DNA of 64,000 nucleotides from Amycolatopsis sp. WAC 01376. GTDB taxonomy: Bacteria; Actinomycetota; Actinomycetes; Mycobacteriales; Pseudonocardiaceae. Each line of letters starts with the position of its first letter. Within the stretch, counting starts at the first letter, position 1. The position numbers and the translations under genes were made by a program. The notes beneath the pieces are model-generated. The model saw only the letters and a program-made list of their open reading frames with translations. It did no database searches and was not told the DNA's origin. The stretch is taken from the NCBI RefSeq assembly GCF_003947415.1, contig NZ_QHKL01000002.1, positions 1,488,001-1,552,000 of the forward strand. Direction: 5' to 3'. This document shows positions 18,735 through 26,963 of this stretch, in pieces.

Positions 18735-20903
18735 CTACTGTGAAGCCAGCGAAGAAGTCGTTCGAGGCTGCGGGTTCGCGAGCAGGCGCTGTGGCTTCTT
18801 GCCGGAGCGCGCGAGCTTCGCCAGCCGCAGCAGTCCCGTGTTCGGCAGGTACGCCCGGCCGAGCGCGATCCCGATCCGCGGCAGATCCGCCTCGTCGCGG
18901 AACGCGAGGTACAGCGGGACGTGGCGCGGCTGGAACTTCGCCTTGAACGCGTGCAGTGAACGGAAGCCGTAGAACGGTTCCATCATCGTGCCGAGCGCGT
19001 CGAGCACCCGCTCGACGGCGTGCGCGGGTTCGCCGGAGCTCGCCAGCGGGGCACCGGACAGCGAAACGAACTTCGCGCCTTCCTCACGGAAGGCCAGGCA
19101 CGACGACGCGATCAGGAACTCCATCGACGGGCGGAATCCGTCGGCGCGTTTGCGCATGACGTCGAGTGTCCAGCCGCCGATCGCGCCCGCGCCGGTGTGC
19201 ACCGGCAGCCACGACGTCACGCCGTGGACGACGCCGTCCGCGTCGACCGCGAGACCCACGCGGGTCTCCGGGTCCATCGCTTCGTCGACCCCGCCGAGGG
19301 TGAAGCCCATTTCCGGCATGCCCTTGTCGCTGATCCACTCCTCGGAGATGGCGCGCACCTGCGAGATCACCGCGCGCGGCTGATCGGCGAGCCGGACGAG
19401 CCGGAACTCGATGCCGTCCTTCTTGGCGCGGTTGAGCGCGGTCCGCACGTCCTGCCAGCGCTTTCCGCGGAACTCCAGCGTTTCCAGTTCGATCAGGGTG
19501 TCCTCGGCGACCTGGACCTGCTTCCAGCCGAGCTCTTCGGTCTTGGCGGTGGTGTCGCCGGTGGCGGAGAACAGGCACGGCACGAGACCGGTGTTCTCGC
19601 ACATGGTGATGAACTCGGCGATCGTCCGGTCGGCCGCGCCGTCCGGGGCGATCGGGTCGCCGAGGGCGATGGCGACCCCGGCGTGCCGCCGATAGGCGAG
19701 GTAGGACTTGCCGTCCGCGGCCACGAAGTACGAGTTCTGCGGCCAGGTCGTCATCCACGAAAGCGTGCTTCCGCCGTGACGGCTGAGCAGCGTGCGGGCC
19801 AGCGCGGGGTTGCCCATCCGGCCGAGACGGCGGCGCTTCCGCCGCGACGGCACCCGGAAGGCGCCTCGCGCGGAGATCAACAGCGCGAATTCGACCGTCC
19901 ACAGCAGGTTGTCCACGAAGAACAGCGGCGGATCCATCAGGCCGGCGTCCTCGCCGAAGAGTTCCGCCAGCGTGAGCACTCCGCCGTAGACCATCACCTG
20001 CAGGATGACGAACGACGTCAGGATCATCGCGCACCACCAGGCGACCTGGCTCCCCTTGCGCAGGCCGTTCATGATCGGCACGACGATCAGGCACAGGATG
20101 ATGACTTCCCACGTGGACAGCGAAAGCTCTTCGGACGAACCGAAGGGGCCGTTACCCGGCACGAAGGACATCACCAGTTCGGCGACGGCCAGCACCAGCA
20201 GCCCGGCCACGACGTAGAACCGCCACTCGCGCAGGCTCGGCCTCCGTTCGCGCGAGGCGTCCTTGGCACCGAGGAACTTGCGCCCGAACGGCAGGGCGAG
20301 GACGAGTGCGAAGAAGTGCACGAGGTCGGCGAGTGTGCCGACGAAGATGATCGCGATCCCGGCGTAGACGCACAATCCGGCGCGCAACCGCAGCCGCCAC
20401 GGCGGGCGCAGGGTGGCGCTGGCGACCGCGACCGCGGCGAGCGCGCCGCCGGAGAACCCGACGTCGAGGCTGCCGGCGACCCGTTCCGCCCATTCCCAGC
20501 CGGAGTTACGGCTCAACGCGAGAAACTGCACCGCCACCAGCACACTGACGAACTGGCCGCCGATGGCGACGGCCATCGCCCGCCGCGTGCCGAGCCGCCA
20601 TTCCGCGAACCCGGCGAACAACGCGAAGCTGAGCACCATCGGCAGGTAGTAAAGCGGGACGACCGCGAACAGCGGTCCGGTCAGCAAGGTCCACCATCGG
20701 CCCGCTTCGAGCGACGGCAGCCCATACGCGATGTACGGATACACCGCGCGATCCTCGGCGGCCGACCAGAGCGCGCCCGTGGCCAAGGCGAGCGCGAGCA
20801 TGGTCACCGTGACGAGGGTGGTGAAAGGCAGCCGGTGCCTCAGCACCGTGGCGATCTTGTGTGTCCGGCCCGGCGCGGCCGTCCCGCTTCCCCCTGTTGG
20901 CAT
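18735..20903 (-). CDS. MprF-like phosphatidylglycerol lysyltransferase (DUF2156) with multi-TM N-domain
   Basis: About 722 aa. The N-terminal half has 7-8 hydrophobic segments, with a rhomboid-like region (LPSLEAGRWWTLLTGPLFAV; YLPMVLSFALFAGFAEWRLG). The C-terminal half is the DUF2156/LPG-synthetase domain: SYLAYRRHAGVAIALGDPIA, RTALNRAKKDGIEFRLVRL and LSGAPLASSG. Such proteins transfer aminoacyl groups (usually Lys) to phosphatidylglycerol and flip the product, lowering membrane charge and giving resistance to cationic peptides. ATG 20903 follows a possible TTG at 20912; no strong ribosome site. Whether this one transfers Lys, Ala or another residue is unknown. Confidence 0.85.
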   Translation of the reverse strand: MPTGGSGTAAPGRTHKIATVLRHRLPFTTLVTVTMLALALATGALWSAAEDRAVYPYIAYGLPSLEAGRWWTLLTGPLFAVVPLYYLPMVLSFALFAGFAEWRLGTRRAMAVAIGGQFVSVLVAVQFLALSRNSGWEWAERVAGSLDVGFSGGALAAVAVASATLRPPWRLRLRAGLCVYAGIAIIFVGTLADLVHFFALVLALPFGRKFLGAKDASRERRPSLREWRFYVVAGLLVLAVAELVMSFVPGNGPFGSSEELSLSTWEVIILCLIVVPIMNGLRKGSQVAWWCAMILTSFVILQVMVYGGVLTLAELFGEDAGLMDPPLFFVDNLLWTVEFALLISARGAFRVPSRRKRRRLGRMGNPALARTLLSRHGGSTLSWMTTWPQNSYFVAADGKSYLAYRRHAGVAIALGDPIAPDGAADRTIAEFITMCENTGLVPCLFSATGDTTAKTEELGWKQVQVAEDTLIELETLEFRGKRWQDVRTALNRAKKDGIEFRLVRLADQPRAVISQVRAISEEWISDKGMPEMGFTLGGVDEAMDPETRVGLAVDADGVVHGVTSWLPVHTGAGAIGGWTLDVMRKRADGFRPSMEFLIASSCLAFREEGAKFVSLSGAPLASSGEPAHAVERVLDALGTMMEPFYGFRSLHAFKAKFQPRHVPLYLAFRDEADLPRIGIALGRAYLPNTGLLRLAKLARSGKKPQRLLANPQPRTTSSLASQ

Positions 20904-20974
20904 GGAGATCAAGGTAAGTGCGGGAGCCCGTCGGCCACATCCGGCAGGGGACCCATATTTCCCTTAGGGGAGTG

Positions 20975-21832
20975 CTACTCGCGACGGATGCTCTCACCCA
21001 TCTTGAGGACGACGTCCCTGGCCACCTGGCCGGAGATCTCCTGGTCCGCCAGCACCAGGAGGACGTGGTAGCGCCCGGATCCGGGCAGTGCGTCCAGCGG
21101 GAGGGCGATCGCGGTGATCGCGACCGAGGGGGCGGGGCACGGTCCGTCCGGGGCGGGGACGACGGTGGTGGTCACGGCGTTGGCGGTCGTGCCGCCGTCG
21201 AGGAGCGGCACCGGCCCGGCCTTGCCGACCTCGGCCTTCGTGGACCGCCCGTACGCCGCTTCGGCCCACCGCAGGGTCGTTTCCTCGGCCGCCTGGGCGA
21301 TACCGCCGACCTCGCCCTCGTCGATGGTGGTGAACCCCGCCATCGCCCGCGCCGAGAGTTCGGCGGCGGGGCAGAAATCGCGGCGGTACCGGGCGACACC
21401 CTGCAGGGTGACGAGGTCACCTGCCGGTGTCTCGTATCCGACGGCGACGTCGGGCTCTTCGATCTTCCAGTCCGGCGGGACGTCGTAGACGAGCGGGTGA
21501 TCGTCGGACTGCACGGGCTGCCAGCCCGCGATCACCGGCTTGATCCGGGTCGGCCCCACCGGATCGGGCAGGACGAGATCGTGGGCGGACGGCGGCGGCG
21601 TCGCGGTCTTGGCCTGGTAGGTGGCCGTGGTGCCGACGGCGATGACGACGGCAAGGCCGAGAACGCCCAGCACCGGCCTGAGGCGGAAGCGGCGGCGCGG
21701 CGGAGCGCTGTCCCGGATGACCGGAAGCGGCGCCGTCCGTTCGGCCTCGGTTTCGGCTTCGAGTGGCTGCCCGGTGAGCGGATCGACGAACCACGGCCGA
21801 GGTTCGTCGATGGGCCCACCGGGGCCGGTCAT
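20975..21832 (-). CDS. Single-pass membrane protein with exported GWQ/YDVPP domain (paralogue C)
   Basis: 285 aa. Cytoplasmic N-terminus containing WFVDPLTGQPLEAETEAER, TM about 56-78 (VLGVLGLAVVIAVGTTATYQA), then an extracellular domain starting GWQPVQSDDHPLVYDVPPDW, with cysteines in RDFCPAAE and DGPCPAPSV. Pairs of conserved Cys suggest a disulfide. The start overlaps the stop of the upstream paralogue at 21829 by four bases (ATGA). Unknown function; the coupled duplication suggests the two act together, for example as a heterodimer, which is inference. Confidence 0.8.
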   Translation of the reverse strand: MTGPGGPIDEPRPWFVDPLTGQPLEAETEAERTAPLPVIRDSAPPRRRFRLRPVLGVLGLAVVIAVGTTATYQAKTATPPPSAHDLVLPDPVGPTRIKPVIAGWQPVQSDDHPLVYDVPPDWKIEEPDVAVGYETPAGDLVTLQGVARYRRDFCPAAELSARAMAGFTTIDEGEVGGIAQAAEETTLRWAEAAYGRSTKAEVGKAGPVPLLDGGTTANAVTTTVVPAPDGPCPAPSVAITAIALPLDALPGSGRYHVLLVLADQEISGQVARDVVLKMGESIRRE

Positions 21833-22749
21833 TGCTGCGGCCTCAAACTCGCGAGGATCATTTGCGCGTCCGCTTCGGACAAGGCGTCCGGCGTGCCCTG
21901 ATCGAGGACCATCACGAAGCAGACGGTCTGCTCACCGATCTTGAAGGCCGCCGACGTGACCTTCACGCTCGGCGCCCGGCAGCCTTCGCCTTCGCTCGGG
22001 GTGAACGAGGCGGAGGAACTGAGTGCCTGGATCGTGCCGCCGGCGATGGGGATCTGCTTGATTTCGGGGAGCGGCACGTCGGCCTTGCCGGTGGCGGACT
22101 GGATCCAGAGCCGGACCGCGCCTCTGGCGGCGTTTTCGACGGGGATCTGATCCGCGGTGGCGAAGCCGACCATTCCCCGGTTCGAACCGCTGACGTCGGG
22201 GCAGGCGCCGAGCTTGTACCGCGTCGCCTCGTGGATCACCATCTTGAACTCGCGCTCGGTGTTCCCGGTGACGTATCCCGGCTTGGTCTCCCAGCCCGTG
22301 GGTGGCAGGTCGTACGCCGTCTTGTCCTGTCTGGAGACGATTCCTTGCCAGCCCAACGTCTTGGACGGGACCTTGTTGTCCTCCGGGGCGCCGCCGCTCT
22401 GGGATGTCGACGGCGGGTTCGACGCGGACGCGGCCGCGGGTGGTGGAGTGGGCTCTGGCCGCGGATCGTCACCCTCACGCAGGACGAAGAACAGCGTGGC
22501 GCCGACGGCGATGACCAGGACGAGCGCGCCAAGGCCGATCCACAGGCCTTTCTTGCCCTTCTTCGGCGGTTCCGGGGAGAAACCCTGGTAGGCCTGCTGC
22601 GGGAACTGCTGGAAACCCTGCTGCTGATAACCCTGATACTGCTGCTGGGGATCCTGGGCGTACTGGGGCGGGTACCCATGCTGTGGGGGCTGCCGCTGAT
22701 CGGGCTGCTGTGGTTGCTCCGGCCAGCCGTTGCCGCCTGGGTATGCCAT
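21829..22749 (-). CDS. Single-pass membrane protein with exported GWQ/YDLPP domain (paralogue B)
   Basis: 306 aa. The N-terminal 75 residues are Gln/Pro/Gly/Tyr-rich and low complexity (repeated QQ, GYQQQG-like units), followed by a TM helix about 85-107 and an extracellular domain opening GWQGIVSRQDKTAYDLPP with cysteines in GACPDVSG, EGCRAPSV and QTVCFVMV. Related to the genes at 17623 and 20975. The -10 box TAAACT (22756-22761 on the minus strand) includes the stop codon of the upstream HAD gene and lies 6 nt before the ATG, indicating a leaderless transcript that starts inside the operon. Confidence 0.82.
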   Translation of the reverse strand: MAYPGGNGWPEQPQQPDQRQPPQHGYPPQYAQDPQQQYQGYQQQGFQQFPQQAYQGFSPEPPKKGKKGLWIGLGALVLVIAVGATLFFVLREGDDPRPEPTPPPAAASASNPPSTSQSGGAPEDNKVPSKTLGWQGIVSRQDKTAYDLPPTGWETKPGYVTGNTEREFKMVIHEATRYKLGACPDVSGSNRGMVGFATADQIPVENAARGAVRLWIQSATGKADVPLPEIKQIPIAGGTIQALSSSASFTPSEGEGCRAPSVKVTSAAFKIGEQTVCFVMVLDQGTPDALSEADAQMILASLRPQQ

Positions 22750-22758
22750 GGACCGAGT

Positions 22759-23466
22759 TTAGTCGGCGTCCCCGAGCACGGCCGCACGCACCGCTGGCAG
22801 GTCGGACAGGTTTTCGAGCACGGTGTGCGCGCCCGCGTCGGCCAGTTCCCCGGCGCTGAACTGCCCGGTCGCCACTGCCACCGCGACGGCGCCGTTGTCG
22901 AGCGCGGCCCGCACGTCGTCCGGGGTGTCGCCGATGACGACGACCGACGCCGGCGCGAACTCGGTGCCGTGTTTCGCCGAAGCGTGGCCGACGGCGGCGG
23001 GCACCAGATCGGGCCGGTGTGCCGAGAGCGAGCCGTAGCCACCGATCTCGAAGTCCACGTGTTCGTGCAGGTCGAACGCGGTCAGCTTGTGCACGGAGAT
23101 CTCCGGCAGGTTCCCGGTGACCAGTGTCTGGACGATGCCGCCGTGCGTGGCGAAGGCGTTCAGCGCGTCTTTGGCGCCCGGAAGCGCCCGGCCGCTGGAG
23201 GACAGCGTCGGGGCGTGGCTTTCGGAGACCGCGATCAGCGCGAGCCAGAGCTTGCGCACGTTCTCCTCGGTGGGCTCGACGCCGTGCGAGGTCAGGATGT
23301 CCGCGCTGATGGCGCGTTCGGTGCGGCCGCCGAAGTTCGGCAGCGCCCGCAGTTCGACGCCCGCGACCTCGGCGAGCGCGGTCGTGTACCAGGCGGCGCC
23401 GACGCCGCGCAGGTCCACGAGGGTCTGGTCGATGTCCCACAGCACGAGCCGGTGCGGAGTAGTCAC
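22759..23466 (-). CDS. HAD-superfamily hydrolase
   Basis: 235-aa haloacid-dehalogenase-like phosphatase: motif I WDIDQTLVD near residue 11, motif II VTGN, and motif IV IGDTPDDVRAAL; cap domain between motifs I and II (type I). Likely a small-molecule phosphatase or phosphoglycolate-phosphatase-like enzyme. The start GTG 23466 is preferred over an upstream TTG (23496) because TACCGT lies exactly 7 nt before it, the leaderless arrangement common in this window. The gene is divergent from 23574 and shares the operator-rich region 23489-23559. Confidence 0.83.
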   Translation of the reverse strand: MTTPHRLVLWDIDQTLVDLRGVGAAWYTTALAEVAGVELRALPNFGGRTERAISADILTSHGVEPTEENVRKLWLALIAVSESHAPTLSSSGRALPGAKDALNAFATHGGIVQTLVTGNLPEISVHKLTAFDLHEHVDFEIGGYGSLSAHRPDLVPAAVGHASAKHGTEFAPASVVVIGDTPDDVRAALDNGAVAVAVATGQFSAGELADAGAHTVLENLSDLPAVRAAVLGDAD

Positions 23467-23488
23467 GCGGTCGACGGTACCGGTGAGC

Positions 23489-23559
23489 TTATTCAACGTC
23501 TGTTGACTTCCGCGACGCGGACGCCTACCTTGGCGACTAATTCAACGTGAGATGAATAA
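23489..23559. promoter_or_regulatory. Sigma-A-type promoter flanked by two related dyads
   Basis: A -35 TTGACT (23503-23508), 17-nt spacer and -10 TACCTT (23526-23531) drive the gene at 23574. Dyad 1 TCAACGTCTGTTGA (23493-23506) overlaps the -35; dyad 2 ATTCAACGTGAGATGAAT (23540-23557) covers the transcription start region. Both contain ATTCAACGT. This is the geometry of a repressor-controlled promoter, TetR-like by site shape; the regulator is not encoded next door. Confidence 0.6.
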
Positions 23560-23573
23560 ATGGGAGGACGGCC

Positions 23574-24578
23574 ATGCCGACCCAGAGCCATCGCCCCGCC
23601 GGGGCGTTCGCCTTACTCGCCGCGGCGGCCGGTGCGCTGATCGCCGCCGTACTCGGCTTCCTCACCTTCGGCGCGCAGGCCACCGTCGCGCCCGACGGTC
23701 TCCCCATCGCCGTGGCCGCGCCCCCGGGGCCGCTCCAGGCGGCCGCGAAGGGGATCGCGTCCCATGGCGGAGGCCAGGTCTCGTGGCGGGTGACCTCTCT
23801 CGACGAAGGCCGGAAACTGTTGCAGGACAAGGAGGTCTACGGAGTCCTCGAACTTCCGTCGACGGTCGTGGTCTCCGGGGCGGTGAACCCGTCCGGAACG
23901 CAGATCGCGCAACAGGCGCTGACCGGCGCCGCGCAAGCACTCGGCGGGACACCCAAGGTCGAAACGCTGCATCCCGCCAGTGCGGCTGGCCGGGTCGCCC
24001 CGCTCGCGCTGAGCGCGCTGGCTTGGGTCGGCTGCCTGGTCGCGGGTGCCGTGCTGATCCTGGCCGGACGGCGGATCGGCCGGGACGCGGGAGCCGCCGC
24101 GCGCTTCACACAGATCGTTTCGGCAGGTGTGCTGGTCACCGGTGTGCTGGCCGGATTCCTGAAGCTGTGGGACTCGTCGCTCCCGCTCGGCTGGGACGTC
24201 CTCGGCTTCCTTTTCCTGGCCTCTACCGCGTTCGCCGCTCTGCAGACCGGCCTGCTGCGGCTGCTCGGCGTGCGGGCGATGGCGATCCTCGGCCCGCTGT
24301 ACCTGGTCGCGCCCGCCGTCGCGGGTCAGGTGCCGGAACTGCTGAACCCCGCGTACCGCGCGGTGCTGTGGTCATGGACGCCGTTCCGGTTCTCCGCCGA
24401 AGGCCTCCGGAGCCTGCTGCAGGGCGCACCCGGCGCGCCGGACGTCGCGACCGGGGTCTGGGTGCTCTCCGGGCTGCTCGCGGCGGGGCTGGTGCTCGCG
24501 CTTTGGCCGGGCCGGTCAGCCCTCCAGAAGACTGAAGCGGACGCGCCGGACCGGGTTGTCCAGGTTGGTGTCCACTAG
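23574..24578 (+). CDS. Multi-TM membrane protein, ABC-2/YhgE-like
   Basis: 334 aa. One N-terminal TM (about 10-33), a roughly 110-residue extracellular region (QVSWRVTSLDEGRKLLQDKE; VYGVLELPSTVVV), then about five TM helices (about 143-310) and a short tail. This matches the topology of ABC-2-type permeases and YhgE/Pip-like exporters, but no ATPase gene is adjacent. ATG 23574 has GGGAGGA five nt upstream. The 3' end overlaps the convergent yjbQ gene by 63 bp. Expression is probably switched by a repressor at the flanking dyads; drug or lipid efflux is a guess. Confidence 0.75.
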   Translation: MPTQSHRPAGAFALLAAAAGALIAAVLGFLTFGAQATVAPDGLPIAVAAPPGPLQAAAKGIASHGGGQVSWRVTSLDEGRKLLQDKEVYGVLELPSTVVVSGAVNPSGTQIAQQALTGAAQALGGTPKVETLHPASAAGRVAPLALSALAWVGCLVAGAVLILAGRRIGRDAGAAARFTQIVSAGVLVTGVLAGFLKLWDSSLPLGWDVLGFLFLASTAFAALQTGLLRLLGVRAMAILGPLYLVAPAVAGQVPELLNPAYRAVLWSWTPFRFSAEGLRSLLQGAPGAPDVATGVWVLSGLLAAGLVLALWPGRSALQKTEADAPDRVVQVGVH

Positions 24579-24926
24579 GCAGACCGACTGCCAGGTGCCC
24601 AGCGTCAGCACGCCGCCGAGCACCGGGATCGTCGCGTACGGCGGCAGCAGCGCGGGCAGGACGTGGTCACGGCCGTGACCGGGACTGCCGTGCTGATGCC
24701 GCCAGCGGCCGTCGCGGGGGAGCAGGTCGTCTAGCGCCGCCAGCAGGTCTTCGTCGCTGCCCGCGCCGGTCTCGAGGATCGCCAGCCCGGACGTCGCGTG
24801 CGGGACGAAGACGTGCAGGATCCCGTCCTCGGCGTCCGCGTCGCGCAGGAAGGTCTCGGCGTCCTTGGTCAGGTCGTGCACCACGGCCACGCTGCCGGTG
24901 CGCACCTCGATCTCCGTGGAGTACAT
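24516..24926 (-). CDS. yjbQ: YjbQ (UPF0047) family protein
   Basis: 136-aa protein of the YjbQ fold, annotated in some bacteria as secondary thiamine-phosphate synthase. Conserved pieces are LHVFVPHATSGLAILE, the histidine cluster WRHQHGSPGHGRDH, and GTWQSVCLVDTNL near the C-terminus. ATG 24926 is favoured because TACCGT lies exactly 7 nt upstream (leaderless). The 3' end runs 63 bp into the convergent membrane-protein gene, so the two transcripts are antisense there. Only 5 nt separate the upstream DUF3626 stop from this start. Confidence 0.88.
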   Translation of the reverse strand: MYSTEIEVRTGSVAVVHDLTKDAETFLRDADAEDGILHVFVPHATSGLAILETGAGSDEDLLAALDDLLPRDGRWRHQHGSPGHGRDHVLPALLPPYATIPVLGGVLTLGTWQSVCLVDTNLDNPVRRVRFSLLEG

Positions 24927-24931
24927 GCTCT

Positions 24932-25744
24932 TCACGGTAGTGCCCCGAAGCGTGCGACGTAGTGCCAGACGCGTTTGAGAGCCTGCTGGTCGACGTGGCG
25001 CGCTTCGCCGAGGACACGGGGATCGAGATAGCCGTCCTCGGCCAAGGTCAGGCCGAGTTCGACGAATTCGGCACCGCGGTATCCGGGGTGCCGTTCGAGT
25101 TCTTCGGTCGACAGGCGGAAACCCGCATGCCATTCGACCGGGCAGCCGAGTCGTGACGCGGTCGTTTCGACGTCGGTGCCGCGGTGACTCGGGTCGAGGA
25201 CGAGCGCTTCGACATCCGTCGCGAGGTCGACGGGGCCGTGGACGTGCGCCTCGATGTAGTCGTCGAGAAGATCGGTGTCGTCTTGCTCCGCCAAGGCGAT
25301 CAGCGCGGAAACCCTGGTGCCGTGGCCGAAATCTCGGGGTGCCAGCACGCTGTCCGGATAACAGAACGTCGTCCTGTCCACGGTGTGCGCGGCCATCCGG
25401 AAATGGGCCGAGCCGAATCTCGGCGCGGCGCCTGCCGCGCGGCGACGGAAGTTCAAGGCGCCGTACTTCGGCCGTTCGGCGGGCGGCGCGTCGTCGTAGG
25501 CGCCGCCGAACATCCGGCTCTCCCACTGCCAGCGATCTCCACCGGGATACGCGGTCAGTCCTCCGTTGCTCGTCCCGGTTTCGAACTGGTTGCGGTAGAA
25601 CCCGTCCGCCGCCATCGCTGCCAGCAACGGACGTCCGTCCACTGTGGAACTGTCCGGATGGAAGTGCAGGGTCACCGGCAGCCCGGCCTCGTACCCGCCG
25701 CCGGCTTTCGCCGCGACGTACGCGAGGGCCCGGTGCGCCATCAT
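24932..25744 (-). CDS. DUF3626-like protein
   Basis: About 270 aa. Features that match my memory of DUF3626: LPVTLHFHPDSSTVDGRPLL, RNQFETGTSNGGLTAYPGG, RPKYGALNFRRRAAG, RFGSAHFRM and RTTFCYPDSVLAPRDFG. Conserved His, Asp and Asn suggest an enzyme, but function is unknown. Start ATG 25744 (an ATG-ATG pair) follows the XRE-cupin stop by 7 nt; a GTG at 25798 would overlap that gene by 47 nt. It is the second gene of an apparent XRE-cupin / DUF3626 / yjbQ run on the minus strand. Confidence 0.78.
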   Translation of the reverse strand: MMAHRALAYVAAKAGGGYEAGLPVTLHFHPDSSTVDGRPLLAAMAADGFYRNQFETGTSNGGLTAYPGGDRWQWESRMFGGAYDDAPPAERPKYGALNFRRRAAGAAPRFGSAHFRMAAHTVDRTTFCYPDSVLAPRDFGHGTRVSALIALAEQDDTDLLDDYIEAHVHGPVDLATDVEALVLDPSHRGTDVETTASRLGCPVEWHAGFRLSTEELERHPGYRGAEFVELGLTLAEDGYLDPRVLGEARHVDQQALKRVWHYVARFGALP

Positions 25745-25751
25745 CCGAGTA

Positions 25752-26315
25752 TCAGGCGTGCCGCCGGGCGAGCGCGACCAGATATCGGACCGGCTCACCG
25801 GTCGGGTTGACGTAGGCGCACTGCTGCGGAGTGCCGAGCTGAAGGCAGTCTCCCGCGTCGAGTTCGTGCTCGACGTCGCCCTCGCGGAACCGCAAATGCC
25901 CGTCCAGCACCCAGATCTGGTGGTGGGTCAGCGCATAGGTGTGGGCGGGGAAGGCGACCTCGGCGCCCGCGGGCAGCGCGACCTCGACCAGTTCGAGCGG
26001 CCCGCCGAGCGAAGGCGACACCGCGCGGCGCACATAGCCGGTGTCCGGGTCGGTCCAGGTCGGCTGATCGGCCACGCGCACGAGCCTGCGGTCACCGTGT
26101 TCGGCACGCGCGATCAACTCGGACAACGTCATCCCGAGGGCGGCGGAGAGCCTGCTGAGCAGGACGGCCGTCGGCTGCGCCTCGCCGCGTTCGATCTTGC
26201 CGATCATCGCCCTGGACACCCCCGAGGACTCGGCGAGGGCGTTGGCCGAAAGGTTCTGGTCGAGTCTCGCGGACTGGAGCGTCGCGGCGAGCGACGCGGA
26301 CAAGGGATCCGACAT
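25752..26315 (-). CDS. XRE-family regulator with C-terminal cupin domain
   Basis: 187 aa. An N-terminal HTH_3 (about residues 10-65: LDQNLSANALAESSGVSRAM then IGKIERGEAQPT) is joined to a cupin_2 sensor (about 105-180: HHQIWVLDGHLRFREGD and DAGDCLQLGTP). This architecture represses small catabolic or resistance genes and responds to a small ligand. ATG 26315 is preferred over the ATG 42 nt upstream because TATAGT ends 7 nt before it, giving a leaderless promoter. It shares a 40-nt regulatory gap with the divergent GNAT gene, where the dyads at 26322-26351 are the likely operators. Confidence 0.87.
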   Translation of the reverse strand: MSDPLSASLAATLQSARLDQNLSANALAESSGVSRAMIGKIERGEAQPTAVLLSRLSAALGMTLSELIARAEHGDRRLVRVADQPTWTDPDTGYVRRAVSPSLGGPLELVEVALPAGAEVAFPAHTYALTHHQIWVLDGHLRFREGDVEHELDAGDCLQLGTPQQCAYVNPTGEPVRYLVALARRHA

Positions 26316-26321
26316 GCTGCT

Positions 26322-26351
26322 CACTATAGTGGCAGCCTCGGTTACTATGGT
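26322..26351. promoter_or_regulatory. Twin operator and back-to-back leaderless promoters
   Basis: CACTATAGTG (26322-26331) is a perfect 10-bp palindrome; ACTATGGT (26344-26351) is a near copy of its core exactly 21 bp on, two helical turns. Read leftward, TATAGT is the -10 of the XRE gene; read rightward, TACTAT (26343-26348) is the -10 of the GNAT gene. Each ends 7 nt from its start codon, so a bound dimer at each site would block both promoters. Confidence 0.6.
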
Positions 26352-26355
26352 CGCC

Positions 26356-26877
26356 ATGGTGATCAGGGAAGCGACGGAAGCCGACGCGACGGCGTGCGCG
26401 GAGATCTACGCGCCGTATGTCACCGACACGGTGATCTCGTTCGAGACCGAGCCGCCCAAACCGGACGAGATGGCCGAGCGCATCGCCAAGGCGCAGCGAT
26501 CGCATGCCTGGCTCGTGCTTGAAGACGACGAAGGCCGCGTCACCGGCTACGCCTACGGAGGCCCCTTCAGCGGCCGACCGTCCTATCGCTGGTCTTGCGA
26601 GGTCAGTATCTATCTGGAGCTCGGCCGGCGGCGGACCGGTGGCGGGCGCGCGCTCTATCAAGCGCTGCTGGACAAGCTGGCGTCGCGTGGCTTCCGGAAC
26701 TTCTGCGCGGGAATGGTGCTGCCGAACGACGCGAGCGCCGGACTGCATCGCGCGCTGGGATTCGAGCCGGTGGGAACCTATCGGCGGATCGGGTACAAGC
26801 ACGGGGCCTGGCGGGATGTCATGTGGGTGCAGCTGTGCCTGCCGGAGGTGGACGGGGTTCCGGTGGAGCCGGCGTAG
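26356..26877 (+). CDS. Phosphinothricin-acetyltransferase-like GNAT
   Basis: 173 aa, single GNAT domain of the PAT/Bar type: IREATEADATACAEIYAPYV, then VISFETEPP, the acetyl-CoA loop RRRTGGGRALYQALLDKL, and GFEPVGTYRRIGYKHGAWRD. The family acetylates phosphinothricin, methionine sulfoximine/sulfone or similar amino acids. ATG 26356 is chosen over in-frame ATG 26347 because TACTAT lies 7 nt upstream (leaderless). Divergent from, and probably controlled by, the XRE-cupin regulator. Confidence 0.88.
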   Translation: MVIREATEADATACAEIYAPYVTDTVISFETEPPKPDEMAERIAKAQRSHAWLVLEDDEGRVTGYAYGGPFSGRPSYRWSCEVSIYLELGRRRTGGGRALYQALLDKLASRGFRNFCAGMVLPNDASAGLHRALGFEPVGTYRRIGYKHGAWRDVMWVQLCLPEVDGVPVEPA

Positions 26878-26880
26878 GCC

Positions 26881-26953
26881 GAAGGGGACTTTCCCCGTAT
26901 GCCATGCAGCGAAAGCGTCCTTCACCGCGCGAGATGCGGCGAAGGTCCCCTTC
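26881..26953. repeat. Palindromic repeat cluster between convergent genes
   Basis: Outer inverted repeat GAAGGGGAC (26881-26889) / GTCCCCTTC (26945-26953), with inner module GAAAGCGTCCTTCACCGC ... GCGGCGAAGG. The inner module also occurs near 32190, so this is a dispersed intergenic element and a likely terminator for both neighbours. Confidence 0.6.
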
Positions 26954-26963
26954 AGCCCACTTC

